From: Vescimonas cirricatena
GTDB lineage: Bacteria > Bacillota > Clostridia > Oscillospirales > Oscillospiraceae
Assembly (NCBI RefSeq): GCF_020687045.1
Contig: NZ_JAJEPW010000010.1
Location: forward strand, 12,960 to 76,959
Length of the DNA stretch: 64,000 nt
Direction of reading: 5' to 3'
Each line of letters begins with the position of its first letter. Positions within the stretch are counted from its first letter, which is position 1. Both the position numbers and the translations under genes were made by a program. Below the pieces are notes generated by a model that was given only the letters and a program-made list of their open reading frames with translations, did no database searches and was not told the DNA's origin. Positions 33,587 through 42,718 of the stretch are shown here, in pieces.

Positions 33587-34644
33587 GCCCGGCCTCCCTT
33601 GCGCAGGGCCAGGGACTCGTCTACAATGCGCTGGCACAGGTCGCCGTAGCTCAGGCCCACCTGGGCCGCCTCCTGGGGCACCAGGCTGGTGGGGGTCATG
33701 CCGGGCAGGGTGTTGATCTCCAGGCACCAGAAGTTCCCCTCCTCATCCAGAATGAAGTCCGCCCGGGAATAGACGCCCAGGTCCAGGGCCCGGTGCAGGC
33801 GCAGGGCCAGCTCGCCCACGGTGCGCCACTGCTCCTGGGTGATGGGGGCGGGGCAGATCTCCTGGGCGCCGTCCTTCTGATACTTGCAGAAATAGTCGAA
33901 ATAGGCCCCCCGGGGGATGATCTCCACGGCGGGGAGATAGGTGTCGCCCAGAACGGCCACCTGGATCTCCCGGCCCTTGATCTTCTTCTCCACGATGACG
34001 TGGTTTCCGTAGGCCAGCATCCGCTCCAGGGTCTGGGCCAGCTCCTCCCGGGTGTCCGGCAGCTCCACGCCGATGGAGCTGCCGCCGTTGATGATCTTCA
34101 CGGCGCAGGGCACCGGCAGCTCCCGGGCCAGACGGGGAATGTCCTCCCGGGTATAGCGCACGTCGTGCCAGGGGGCGGTGGGTACACCGGCGGCGTCCAT
34201 GATGCGCTTGGTGACGGATTTGTCCATGGCCATGCCGCTGCCCAGATAGCCGCTGCCGGTATAGGGCACGCCCAGCAGGTCCAGGGTGGCCTGAATCCGT
34301 CCGTCCTCGCCGCAGGCGCCGTGCAGGGCCAGGAACACCAGGTCTGCCATGGCGCACACCGTCAGAACGTCCTTGCCCAGCATGGAAGGGCCCTGATCCC
34401 GGCGACTGCGGCGCACGGCCTCCAGGTCCGGCTCGGTGGAGTGGACCCGGTTGTCGCCGCACAGGCCGTCCGGCGCGTCGAAGATATCCGCCAGGCTGCC
34501 GTTGTAATCCTCCAGCCCCAGGAACATATCCACCAGGATGGCCTGGTGGCCCCGCTCCCGCAGGGCGCGGCACACGCCGGTGCCGCTGGTCAGAGATACC
34601 TGCCGCTCGGTGCTGAGGCCGCCGGCCAACACTACGATTTTCAT
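33583..34644 (-). CDS. ddl: D-alanine:D-alanine ligase
   Basis: 353-aa ATP-grasp enzyme that makes the D-Ala-D-Ala dipeptide. N-terminal LAGGLSTERQVSLTSG, the HGACGEDGRIQ block, the GSGYLGSGMAMDKSVTK segment and the metal-binding ENTLPGMTP-type motif (LEINTLPGMTPTSL) are present. The omega-loop reads YFDYFCKYQKDGAQEICPAP. Having KY here rather than the His-containing loop of VanA/D-Lac ligases suggests D-Ala specificity, so vancomycin susceptibility is expected unless other genes intervene. The start is the ATG at 34644 with GAGGGA 6 nt upstream. It is the first gene of its operon. Confidence 0.93.
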   Translation of the reverse strand: MKIVVLAGGLSTERQVSLTSGTGVCRALRERGHQAILVDMFLGLEDYNGSLADIFDAPDGLCGDNRVHSTEPDLEAVRRSRRDQGPSMLGKDVLTVCAMADLVFLALHGACGEDGRIQATLDLLGVPYTGSGYLGSGMAMDKSVTKRIMDAAGVPTAPWHDVRYTREDIPRLARELPVPCAVKIINGGSSIGVELPDTREELAQTLERMLAYGNHVIVEKKIKGREIQVAVLGDTYLPAVEIIPRGAYFDYFCKYQKDGAQEICPAPITQEQWRTVGELALRLHRALDLGVYSRADFILDEEGNFWCLEINTLPGMTPTSLVPQEAAQVGLSYGDLCQRIVDESLALRKGGRA

Positions 34645-34705
34645 ATACAATCCCTCATTTCTCACGGGGGTACACGCCCCCGGAATGCTATCATATCAAT
34701 ATAGC

Positions 34706-34734
34706 AGTATATCACACCAACCGGGCAAATACAA
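34706..34734 (-). promoter_or_regulatory. Sigma-A promoter for the ddl operon
   Basis: TTGTAT (34734-34729), 17-nt spacer ending TGTGA (TRTGn), TATACT (34711-34706). The leader of about 55 nt contains a small GGGGG/CCCCC hairpin around 34672-34688. Confidence 0.7.
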
Positions 34735-34751
34735 CTGTTTCCTGCGCAAAC

Positions 34752-34785
34752 AAAAGAGCTGCCGCGAGGCTGCGGCAGCTCTTTT
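34752..34785 (-). terminator. Terminator of the antiporter operon
   Basis: 14-bp stem AAAAGAGCTGCCGC (34752-34765) with GCGGCAGCTCTTTT (34772-34785), 5 nt after the last antiporter gene. T tract on the minus strand. It separates this operon from the ddl promoter just downstream. Confidence 0.9.
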
Positions 34786-34789
34786 GCAA

Positions 34790-36748
34790 TCAGAAAACGT
34801 ACAGCAGGATGCACACCAGGACGACGCACAATCCCAGGCAGGCCATCAGCAGGGCATAGGACAGGCTGCCCTCCATCCGGCGGATGGTGTCCAGGATGGT
34901 GCCCAGCCGGTCGGCGGCCTCCTGCTCCGTGCGCTGTCCGCCGTGGGTCATGGCGTGGAGCACGGCGCTGCGGGGGGATTTCCGGCGGCGGGGACGGGAG
35001 TCCCGCAGGAAGGTCCGCCGGGCCACCAGCACCAGGAAGTCCAGCGCGTCGCATACCGCCCGCATCACCACGTTCAGCACCCGGTACAGGCCCCGGATAG
35101 CCGGGCGGTATACCCGGTCCTCCAGGCTCAGCCAGCGGGGCCAGCGCTCCAGGTACACCACCTGGCCCTCCCGGCGGTCCATAAGCACCAGGCGGATGAA
35201 CAGGAAGTACACCGCCATGCCGATGGTCAGGGAGATGGCCACGCCCTTGAGATTTTCCCAGGCCAGGTAGTGAACGGCGTGGCCGAAGGGGTGTCCGCCC
35301 ACGAAGGGCAGGGCCAGGGCGGCCACCGGCTCCGCCAGTACATGGGGCAGCAGTCCCAGCACCGGCAGAGGCAGCGCCGCCAGGATCAGCGCCGCCGTGG
35401 TGGCGGGGGTGCCCCAGGTCCTGCCGGTGGAGGCGGCGGGCTTCTGCCAGAACAGCGCCGCGTAGATTTTGGTCAGATACGCCGCCGTCAGGCCGCCGGA
35501 GAACAGAAACAGCCACTCCACCGCCGTAACGCCCAGACTGCCGCTTTCGGCGGCCAGCTCCACCAGGGATTCGTGGACCAGGGTCTTACTGATATACCCC
35601 AGGAAGCCCGGGATACCCGCCAGGGAGCAGGCCCCGCACAGAAACAGGATATGCAGCAGGGGCTTGCCCCGGCCGAAGCCCCGGATCTGGTTCAGGTCCA
35701 GGGCGTGGGTGTTGCAGTACACCACGCCGGCCAGCAGAAACAGGGTCAGCTTCACCAGGGAGTGGTTCATCATATACAGCACCGTGCCGTGGGCGGCCAG
35801 GGCGTTGTGCTGCCCCAGCAGGGCCAGCGCCGCCGTGCCCACCAGGATAAAGCCGATTTGGGACAGGGAGGAGCAGGCCAGAATATACTTGAGGTTGTTG
35901 GAGAACACGGCGATGGCCGCGCCCAGCACCATGGTCACCGCCCCCAGCGCCAGCAGCAGGACGCCCCACCGGTGCTCGCCGGGGAGAAGGTCCGCCGTGA
36001 TGATCAGGGCACCGAAGATGCCCGCCTTGGTGAGGACGCCGGACAGCAGGGCGCTGGCCGGGGCTGGGGCCACCGGGTGGGCCTTGGGCAGCCAGATGTG
36101 CAGCGGGAACACGCCCGCCTTGGCCGCAAAGCCGAAGAGGATGCACAGCGCCGCCGCCCACAGCTGGGAGCGGTCCGCCACCCCGGCGCAGAGGCCGGGC
36201 AGGTCGGCAATGACCAGGGTGCCGGTAAGGCGGTACAGCAGGAACAGGCCCATCAGGGTCACAAGGCCGCCCAGCACCGCAATGGTCAGATAGGTCTTTC
36301 CCGCGTCCAGGGCGTCGGGGGACTCCTCCTGCACCACCCAGGCATAGGAGCTGAGGCTCATCAGCTCGAAGAACAGGAAGGTGGTGTACAGGTCCGCCGA
36401 CAGGAACACGCCCATGGTGAAGCTCAGGCACAGCAGGAAGAAGAAGTGGTAGCGCCGCAGATGGTGATGGCCCCGGAAATACTGGGGCGTCAGCAGGGCT
36501 GACACGAACCACATGAAGCTCACCACCAGCCCATAGATGCACCGGAAGCCGTCCAGGGTGAAGCGGATGCCGCACAGGGGGATATCCAGGGATTCGCCGA
36601 ACCGGGTGCATACAGCCAGCACCATCACAAGAAGCGTCAGCCCCGTGACGGCGCAGGACCAGCGACCCAGCCCGGATTCGCTTTCGCTGCGGGTCAGCAG
36701 CAGGGGAAGGGCCCCCGCCAGGGGCAGCAGGATCAGAAGAAGCAGCAT
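34790..36748 (-). CDS. Antiporter-like proton-conducting subunit 4 (NuoL/MrpA-D family), C-terminally extended
   Basis: 652-aa polytopic protein, the longest of four NuoL/M/N-type subunits in this operon. The core (about 100-400) has the family lysine/histidine pattern: AAKAGVFPLHIWLPKAHPVAPAPASALLSG and MNHSLVKLTLFLLAG. It has a C-terminal extension beyond the usual 14 helices: an amphipathic and basic region (about 500-610, with DRREGQVVYLERWPRW) and one final helix. This recalls the lateral arm of NuoL or the tail of HyfB/MbhH-like subunits. The ATG at 36748 overlaps the previous stop (TGATG). It is the last gene of the operon. Confidence 0.88.
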   Translation of the reverse strand: MLLLLILLPLAGALPLLLTRSESESGLGRWSCAVTGLTLLVMVLAVCTRFGESLDIPLCGIRFTLDGFRCIYGLVVSFMWFVSALLTPQYFRGHHHLRRYHFFFLLCLSFTMGVFLSADLYTTFLFFELMSLSSYAWVVQEESPDALDAGKTYLTIAVLGGLVTLMGLFLLYRLTGTLVIADLPGLCAGVADRSQLWAAALCILFGFAAKAGVFPLHIWLPKAHPVAPAPASALLSGVLTKAGIFGALIITADLLPGEHRWGVLLLALGAVTMVLGAAIAVFSNNLKYILACSSLSQIGFILVGTAALALLGQHNALAAHGTVLYMMNHSLVKLTLFLLAGVVYCNTHALDLNQIRGFGRGKPLLHILFLCGACSLAGIPGFLGYISKTLVHESLVELAAESGSLGVTAVEWLFLFSGGLTAAYLTKIYAALFWQKPAASTGRTWGTPATTAALILAALPLPVLGLLPHVLAEPVAALALPFVGGHPFGHAVHYLAWENLKGVAISLTIGMAVYFLFIRLVLMDRREGQVVYLERWPRWLSLEDRVYRPAIRGLYRVLNVVMRAVCDALDFLVLVARRTFLRDSRPRRRKSPRSAVLHAMTHGGQRTEQEAADRLGTILDTIRRMEGSLSYALLMACLGLCVVLVCILLYVF

Positions 36749-38208
36749 CACAGGCCCACCGCCTTTCCGATCACGTCCAGCAGCCACTGGGGGAACAGGC
36801 CCATCAGCAGGCAGGCTGCCGCCAGGATGGCGGTGGGGACGGTCATCATCCAGCCCGCCTCATGAGCGGAGCCCTCCGGAATGGCCGGGGCCTCCGTCCG
36901 GGGGAACCAGGCTTTCAGCACCACCTGGAACATATACACCGCCGTCAGCAGGGCCGACACCAGCAGAGCTGCGAAGCCCACCAGCGGCAGCGCCGCGCCG
37001 GTGTCCACCGCCGCCTGGGCGATGTACCACTTGCTGACAAAGCCGTTGAAGGGGGGGATCCCCGTCAGGGCGCAGGCCGCCGCCGTGAAGCAGGCGAAGG
37101 TCACCGGCATATACCGGCCCAGGCCCTCCAGCTGGGGCACATACTCCCGGTGGGCGTAGTGCAGCACCGCACCGGCGGTGAAGAAGGCCATGATCTTCAC
37201 CACCGAGTGGACGATCAGGTGCAGGAACGAGGCGGCCAGGGCCTGGGTGGTCATCAGGGCGGCGGCGAACAGGATGTACGACAGGTTCGACACCGTGGAA
37301 TAGGCCAGCCGCAGCTTGAAGTGCCGCTGCTTCAGGGACATACAGGAGCCGTATACAATGGTGATGATGGGCAGCAGCAGCGCCAGCTGCTGGGCCCAGG
37401 TACCGGACAGAATGTCCGGGCCGAAGCTGTAATAGATCAGGCGGATGCAGGCGAAGGCACCGGCCTTTACCACCGCCACCGCGTGGAGCAGGGCCGTGAC
37501 GGGGGTGGGGGCCACCGCCGCCGAGGGGAGCCAGCCGTGCAGCGGCCAGATGGCGGCCTTGACGCCGAAGCCCACAAAGGACAGGGCAAACACCGCCAGC
37601 AGCATGGACAGATCTCCGTCATAGCCTGCCAGATGGCCGCCCAGGGTGAAGTCCACCGCATCGTGGATGGCCAGGAACACCAGGCCGATAAACGCCAGGG
37701 CCGCGCCGGAGATGGAGTAGACTAGGTACTTGATGCCGGCCTTTTTGGCGGCCCTGGTCATGGGCTGCATCACCAGCGGCAGGGTGGCCAGGGTCAGCAG
37801 CTCATAGAACAGGTACATGGTCATCATATTGGCGGAGAAGGCGATGCCCAGGGTCACGCCGAAGGAGGCCGTGAAGAAAGCCCAGAACATATGCAGATGC
37901 TTCTCGTGGCGCATGTAGTCAAAGCCATAGAGCATGGTGAAGGGCCAGAGGGTGGCCGACAGTCCGGCAAACAGCCGGGCCGCGCCGTCCATGCGGAAGG
38001 CGATGGTCAGCCGGTGGGAAAAGTGCAGCAGGGTGAAGGTGCCGTCATCGCACAGGAGGATGGCCGCCCAGGCCAAGGCCGTGGTGCCCAGGATCAGGAG
38101 GCTGTATACCAGGCGGCGGCAGCTCTCGCTGCGGATGGGCAGGAAATAGGACAGCAGACCCAGCACCAGCGGCAGAAACACCGGCAGCAGGAGAAGGATT
38201 CCGTTCAT
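36748..38208 (-). CDS. Antiporter-like proton-conducting subunit 3 (NuoM/MrpD family)
   Basis: 486-aa protein with about 14 transmembrane helices. The core motif is FGVKAAIWPLHGWLPSAAVAPTPVTALLHAVAVVKAG (split around residues 215-250), with further conserved residues at LHLIVHSVVKIMAFFTAGAV and the ALTGIPPFNGFVSKW segment late in the protein. It is homologous to the H+-channel subunits of complex I and Mrp. The ATG at 38208 has AGGAGG 8 nt upstream. Confidence 0.9.
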   Translation of the reverse strand: MNGILLLLPVFLPLVLGLLSYFLPIRSESCRRLVYSLLILGTTALAWAAILLCDDGTFTLLHFSHRLTIAFRMDGAARLFAGLSATLWPFTMLYGFDYMRHEKHLHMFWAFFTASFGVTLGIAFSANMMTMYLFYELLTLATLPLVMQPMTRAAKKAGIKYLVYSISGAALAFIGLVFLAIHDAVDFTLGGHLAGYDGDLSMLLAVFALSFVGFGVKAAIWPLHGWLPSAAVAPTPVTALLHAVAVVKAGAFACIRLIYYSFGPDILSGTWAQQLALLLPIITIVYGSCMSLKQRHFKLRLAYSTVSNLSYILFAAALMTTQALAASFLHLIVHSVVKIMAFFTAGAVLHYAHREYVPQLEGLGRYMPVTFACFTAAACALTGIPPFNGFVSKWYIAQAAVDTGAALPLVGFAALLVSALLTAVYMFQVVLKAWFPRTEAPAIPEGSAHEAGWMMTVPTAILAAACLLMGLFPQWLLDVIGKAVGL

Positions 38209-38221
38209 ATGGCGCACCTCC

Positions 38222-39649
38222 TTACAGAATGGACCCGGTGATGTGCTCCATCACGGGGACAGTGATGCCGGACAGCAGGCCCAGGATCAGGCTGGCTGCG
38301 GCGAACAGTGCCAGGGACAGCACCAGCAGCAGCGGCTCCCGGACCCGGCTCTGGGCCGGGAAATCCTGCCCCGGAAAGAAGGCGCGGCACAGCGGCGGAA
38401 ACAGATAGGCTGCCGTCAAAAGCGCCGAGATCAGCAGCACCGCCGGAATGATATAGCACAGGGGGGCGGACATGCCGTCCAGGGCTCCCAGAGCCAGATA
38501 CCATTTGCTGAAGAAGCCGCCGAAGGGGGGGATGCCCACCAGGGACAGAGCCAGGGCGGCGAAGCAGCCCATGGTGACGGGGATCCGGCGGCCCAGACCC
38601 GGGAAGCCGTCGATGGTTTCCGTGCCCGTCAGGAAAATGATGGAGCCGGCGGACTGGAACACGCCGATCTTGGCCAGGGCGTGGAACAGCAGCTGCAAAA
38701 GCCCCCCCAGCAGACCCACCGGAGTCATAAGGAATACGCCCAGCAGCACGTAGGAGATCTGGGAAATGCTGGAATAGGCCAGACGCTTTTTCAGGCCGTT
38801 TTCCGTGCAGCCCATAAACGAGCCCATGAAAATGGTCACCAGGGTCAGAACGATGCACACGGTCTGGACCCAGGTGCCCCGCAGGGCCTCCGCGCCCACG
38901 GTGAAGTAAATGACCCGGATGGCGGCGATGGCCCCCACCTTGGCGATGATGCCGGAGAGCAGAGCATGGGCCGGAGCCGGGGCCACGGGATGGGCCGAGG
39001 GCAGCCAGTTGTGCAGGGGGTACAGACCCGCCTTGGCCCCGAAGCCCAGCAGCATCAGAAACGACGCAGCCAGCAGGGTAGGAGAGAGCGTCTGGAAATA
39101 GCCGCCACGGAGAAAGGCCAGGGAGGATTGCTGGGCCAGCAGCACCACGCCGAACAGGGCGATGAAGCCGCCGCAGACGGAGTAGTACAGGTATTTTACC
39201 GCGCCCAGCAGGGCCTTGGGCCGCTGGGTGTGCAGCACCAGGGGGAAGGACAGCAGGGTGGTGAGCTCATAAAACAGGTACAGAGTTACCAGATCCGCCG
39301 CCAGGGCCGCGCCCAGCACCGCCGCCTCCGTCAGCATCAGAAATGCGTAGAAACGGGGATGGTGCCCCTCGTGGGTCATGTAGACGGAGGCGTAGGGGAT
39401 GGTCAGCAGCCAGCACACGGCGGTCAGCAGACAGAAGAACCGGCCCAGGCCGTCCAGCCGCAGGGAAAACGTCAGGTCGGCGGTCATGTGCCACACCGGT
39501 GTGGCCGTGTCGCCCAGGGTGCAGGCAGCAATCAGCAGCGCGAGCAGCAGGGCCTGGCCCACGGATAGGATCACCGTGCGGACCCGGTCGTTCCGGATCA
39601 GGCTCAGGGCCGCCATAGCCAGCGGCAGCAGGAGAATCAGATATAACAT
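38222..39649 (-). CDS. Antiporter-like proton-conducting subunit 2 (NuoM/MrpD family)
   Basis: 475-aa polytopic protein of the same family. Core residues are in FGAKAGLYPLHNWLPSAHPV followed by APAPAHALLSGIIAKVG. LLFHALAKIGVFQSAG and the LVGIPPFGGFFSKW segment follow. The ATG at 39649 follows GGGAGGAG. It is more similar in motif layout to subunits 3 and 4 than to subunit 1, so these three look like successive duplications. Confidence 0.9.
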   Translation of the reverse strand: MLYLILLLPLAMAALSLIRNDRVRTVILSVGQALLLALLIAACTLGDTATPVWHMTADLTFSLRLDGLGRFFCLLTAVCWLLTIPYASVYMTHEGHHPRFYAFLMLTEAAVLGAALAADLVTLYLFYELTTLLSFPLVLHTQRPKALLGAVKYLYYSVCGGFIALFGVVLLAQQSSLAFLRGGYFQTLSPTLLAASFLMLLGFGAKAGLYPLHNWLPSAHPVAPAPAHALLSGIIAKVGAIAAIRVIYFTVGAEALRGTWVQTVCIVLTLVTIFMGSFMGCTENGLKKRLAYSSISQISYVLLGVFLMTPVGLLGGLLQLLFHALAKIGVFQSAGSIIFLTGTETIDGFPGLGRRIPVTMGCFAALALSLVGIPPFGGFFSKWYLALGALDGMSAPLCYIIPAVLLISALLTAAYLFPPLCRAFFPGQDFPAQSRVREPLLLVLSLALFAAASLILGLLSGITVPVMEHITGSIL

Positions 39650-39665
39650 ATTCGTCTCCTCCCTT

Positions 39666-41150
39666 TCACTGACAGAACAGGTCCATGCCCTGGCGGAACA
39701 GGTCCATGAGCCCGTAGGACCGCAGGCCAACAGCGATGTTCAGGGCCGCAAACACCAGGCCCGGCACGGCGGCCCATTTCAGGCGGCGGTCCCGCTTTTC
39801 TCCGGCCTCCGGCACCCAGAGCAGCAGCGTGGTGTACAGGAAATACAGCACGTTCAGCAGGGTGGACAGGGCCAGCGCCAGCAGCACCGCCCAGGTCCGC
39901 CAGCCCATATGGAAGGCCGCGGCGGCAAAGTACAGCTTGGGGATGAAGCCCGCGAAGATGGGAATGCCCACCATGGACAGGGCTCCCACGGTGAATACGC
40001 AGCCGGCAGCGGGGTCCCGGTGGGCGGCACCCCGGAGGCTGTTGAAGTCCTGATGCCCGCCGGAGACGGCCATCAGGTTCGCACCGGACAGAAACAGCAT
40101 GGGCTTGGTCAGGGCATGGGACACGATCTGGAACAGCACCGCCCCCAGGGCGGCCTCCGTTCCCATGCCCAGGCCCATGTAGATGTAGCCGATCTGGGCG
40201 GCGGAGGAGAAGGCAATCATGGTGGTGAGCCGCCGGGCGAAAATGGCGGAGACGGACCCGGCGATCATGCCGCCGATGCCGAACAGCAGCAGCACCGTCT
40301 GGATGCCGGAGGCGGCGAACACGTCAATGCCGATGACCTGGTAGATGACCTTGATGAGAAACACGATATACCCCTTGGACACCACGCCGGACAGGATGCC
40401 AGAGGAGGCCGGGGTGGCCTGGCCGTAGGTATCCGGCATCCACAGGTGGAAGGGGAACAGGCCGCTTTTGATGGCCAGTCCCGCCGTTATCAGGCCCAGG
40501 GACATGGTCACGGAGAACCGGTGCCCGCCGGAGGCCCATAGGTCCGCGATGGCGGTGTGCAGCTGGGGGAACAGCAGGTGGCCGGTGACGGAATAGGTGA
40601 AGATGACGCCGATCAGGAACAGGCCGGAGCCCATCAGGGCGAAGATCATGTACCGGGCGGAGGCGATCAGGGCGCGCCCGCCCCGGCGCACCGACAGCAG
40701 GGCGCAGGAGGCGATGGTCAGCACCTCGATGAACACATAGCCGGTGAAAATGTCGTTGGTGTAGCACAGGGCCACCAGCGCCACATGGGCCAGGTCCACC
40801 ATGACCCAATAGAGCTTCTGCTTGTCGGCTGGAACGTCCTGCAGGATGCGGCGCATACCGCCCAGCACGCTCAGCAGCATGACCCCGGCAAACAGCATGG
40901 CCAGGAAGGACTCCAGGATCCCTGCCGTCAGCTCGTTGCCCCAGGGGGCGGGGTAGTGACCCATCATATAGGAGTAGCGAACGTGGTGAACGGTGCAGTA
41001 GACCAGGAGGGAGCCCTGGAGCACCACGCTGGCAGACAGCAGGAAGATGCTCAGCCGCCGGGCCCACCGGGCGTTGGCGGCAAAGGACACCACGGCGCAC
41101 ACCAGGGACAGAATGATGGAGAAGAAGGGAAAATTCTGCACAAAGCTCAT
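39666..41150 (-). CDS. Na+/H+ antiporter subunit D (MrpD/MbhH-like)
   Basis: 494-aa polytopic protein, the first NuoL/M/N-type subunit after MrpC, the normal place for MrpD. The core is LAIKSGLFPFHLWMPDTYGQATPASSGILSGVVSKGY (around 225-262), and IVSHALTKPMLFLSGANLM follows. The TYGQA-type sequence is characteristic of MrpD and MbhH rather than of NuoM. The ATG overlaps the mrpC stop (ATGA) and has GGAGGACG upstream. Confidence 0.9.
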   Translation of the reverse strand: MSFVQNFPFFSIILSLVCAVVSFAANARWARRLSIFLLSASVVLQGSLLVYCTVHHVRYSYMMGHYPAPWGNELTAGILESFLAMLFAGVMLLSVLGGMRRILQDVPADKQKLYWVMVDLAHVALVALCYTNDIFTGYVFIEVLTIASCALLSVRRGGRALIASARYMIFALMGSGLFLIGVIFTYSVTGHLLFPQLHTAIADLWASGGHRFSVTMSLGLITAGLAIKSGLFPFHLWMPDTYGQATPASSGILSGVVSKGYIVFLIKVIYQVIGIDVFAASGIQTVLLLFGIGGMIAGSVSAIFARRLTTMIAFSSAAQIGYIYMGLGMGTEAALGAVLFQIVSHALTKPMLFLSGANLMAVSGGHQDFNSLRGAAHRDPAAGCVFTVGALSMVGIPIFAGFIPKLYFAAAAFHMGWRTWAVLLALALSTLLNVLYFLYTTLLLWVPEAGEKRDRRLKWAAVPGLVFAALNIAVGLRSYGLMDLFRQGMDLFCQ

Positions 41151-41542
41151 TGCTCGCCGTCCTCCTTCTGCCGCTTTTTGTGGGACATCATCATATACAG
41201 CTTGTCCATGTCCAGGGTGCGGTAGGTCTGGTAAATGCGGACGGTCAGGGACAGCATCACAGCCGACACACTGACGGACACCACGATGCCCGTCAGCACC
41301 AGGCCCGCGGGGATGGGGTTGACGTAGTGCTCCATAGAGGTGACGCCGTCCACGATGATGGGAACGGTGCGGCCGGTGATATAGCCCCGGTCCGCCAGCA
41401 GCAGGAACACGCCGGAATCCATAATGTCCAGGCCGATGACCTTTTTCAGCAGATTCCGGTCGAACAGCAGCATGCAGAAGCCGATGACGAACACCAGAAT
41501 GGCCACCACCAGCTCATAGTTGGAAGCGAGGGCCTTCAGCAT
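41147..41542 (-). CDS. Na+/H+ antiporter subunit C (MrpC/MnhC, NuoK-like)
   Basis: 131-aa protein with three transmembrane helices, the NuoK fold. The segment GFCMLLFDRNLLKKVIGLDIMDSGVFLLL (about 20-49) is typical of MnhC, and NPIPAGLVLTGIVVSVSVSAVML forms helix 3. The C-terminal tail is basic and hydrophilic. ATG at 41542 overlaps the mrpB stop (TGATG). A GTG one codon earlier is an alternative. Confidence 0.9.
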   Translation of the reverse strand: MLKALASNYELVVAILVFVIGFCMLLFDRNLLKKVIGLDIMDSGVFLLLADRGYITGRTVPIIVDGVTSMEHYVNPIPAGLVLTGIVVSVSVSAVMLSLTVRIYQTYRTLDMDKLYMMMSHKKRQKEDGEQ

Positions 41543-42441
41543 CACAGCTCCCCCCTTCTGAAATACATATAGAAGCTATACATGGTGCAGCACACCACGA
41601 AGCCCACGGCCACATTCAGGGGCAGGATCAGTCCGGCGGACAGGATGCGCCCGGGGGTGCCGGGGGAGATGATGGAGTGCAGGTGGTTGGCGCCGGTATA
41701 GAAGGAGTAGCTCTTGGCCAGGCAGTAAAAGCCCAGGGAGCACAGCACCACCGTCTGGAGCCGCCGGGGCCGCAGCACGGCGGAGGCCGCACCGTCGCCC
41801 CACACCATGGCAAACAGCATCAGTCCGGCCGCCAGAATGGAGCCGCCGGAGAAGCCGCCGCCGGGGGACAGGTGGCCGTTGAGCAGGATGTAAATGCCGA
41901 ACACCAGGATCACCGGGATCAGGAACCTGCACATGGGGGCCACAATGGGGTCCGAGGCATAGTCCACCACGTCGGGCTGCCGGAGCCAGCGCTTTTTGCC
42001 GGAGCGGTTGAGCAGGATGGTCACGGCGCACATGGCGGTGAACAGCACAAAGGATTCGCCCAGGGTATCGAAGGCACGGTAGTCCAGGATCATGCCCGCC
42101 ACGGTGTTCACCGCGCCGGTCTCCTCCGTGCCCTGCTCCACATAGCGCCGGGCCACCTCGTTGACGGTGGGGGCGGTGTCGGAGCCGTAGGGGGGCAGGT
42201 CCGCCGCCGTCAGCAGCATGAGGGCCGACAGCACCACGCACAGAAGGCCTGCCAGCACGTTGTACAGCCGCAGGGACCGGTGGACTCCCTGCTCCACCAG
42301 CGTCCGGTCCCGGCGGGGGGTCGGATGAGCGGAGACGTTTTCAGCCGGACACTCCGGAGGCTCCTTTTGCAGCTGCTCGGACAGGTCCAGGCCGCCGTGG
42401 AGCCAGAGCTGCACCAGGGAGGGCTCAGAGGGTGTCGTCAT
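41542..42441 (-). CDS. Antiporter subunit B with MbhE-like N-terminal part (MbhE-MnhB fusion)
   Basis: 299-aa membrane protein. Residues 1-50 are hydrophilic. Residues about 55-150 form an MbhE-like region with MILDYRAFDTLGESFVLFTA. Residues about 165-295 are an MnhB/MrpB domain with ILNGHLSPGGGFSGGSILAAGL (here LLNGHLSPGGGFSGG), the signature of that family. In archaeal Mbh operons these are two genes (mbhE, mbhF). Here they form one polypeptide. The ATG at 42441 has AGGAGG upstream and overlaps the previous gene by 17 nt. Confidence 0.85.
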   Translation of the reverse strand: MTTPSEPSLVQLWLHGGLDLSEQLQKEPPECPAENVSAHPTPRRDRTLVEQGVHRSLRLYNVLAGLLCVVLSALMLLTAADLPPYGSDTAPTVNEVARRYVEQGTEETGAVNTVAGMILDYRAFDTLGESFVLFTAMCAVTILLNRSGKKRWLRQPDVVDYASDPIVAPMCRFLIPVILVFGIYILLNGHLSPGGGFSGGSILAAGLMLFAMVWGDGAASAVLRPRRLQTVVLCSLGFYCLAKSYSFYTGANHLHSIISPGTPGRILSAGLILPLNVAVGFVVCCTMYSFYMYFRRGEL

Positions 42442-42718
42442 GGTGGTCCTCCTCTCTGCGGGCCTCGTGCTCCGCGTCCTTGTCAATGAGGTTGATACGC
42501 CGCAGGGTCAGGAAGAACAGGATGCCTGTGATCCCCGCGCCCACGGCGGCCTCGGTGATGGCCAGGTCCGGGGATTCCAGCAGCAGCCACACCACGGACA
42601 TGATAATGGAATAGGCCATATAGATGATAACAGCCCGCATGGGCTTTCGCACCAGCGCCGTGGCCACGGCGCAGATCACCAGCCCCGCCAGCAGGAGAAT
42701 GCGGAAGGTCGTGCTCAT
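42425..42718 (-). CDS. DUF4040 (MbhD-like) antiporter subunit
   Basis: 97-aa protein with three helices. It contains SVVWLLLESPDLAITEAAVGAGITGILFF-type sequence (around 40-70), the DUF4040 motif that corresponds to the C-terminal part of MrpA and to MbhD. It is followed by a charged tail. The ATG overlaps the mnhG stop (ATGA). Its presence as a separate gene points to an Mbh-style rather than bacterial MrpA-style complex. Confidence 0.87.
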   Translation of the reverse strand: MSTTFRILLLAGLVICAVATALVRKPMRAVIIYMAYSIIMSVVWLLLESPDLAITEAAVGAGITGILFFLTLRRINLIDKDAEHEARREEDHHDDTL

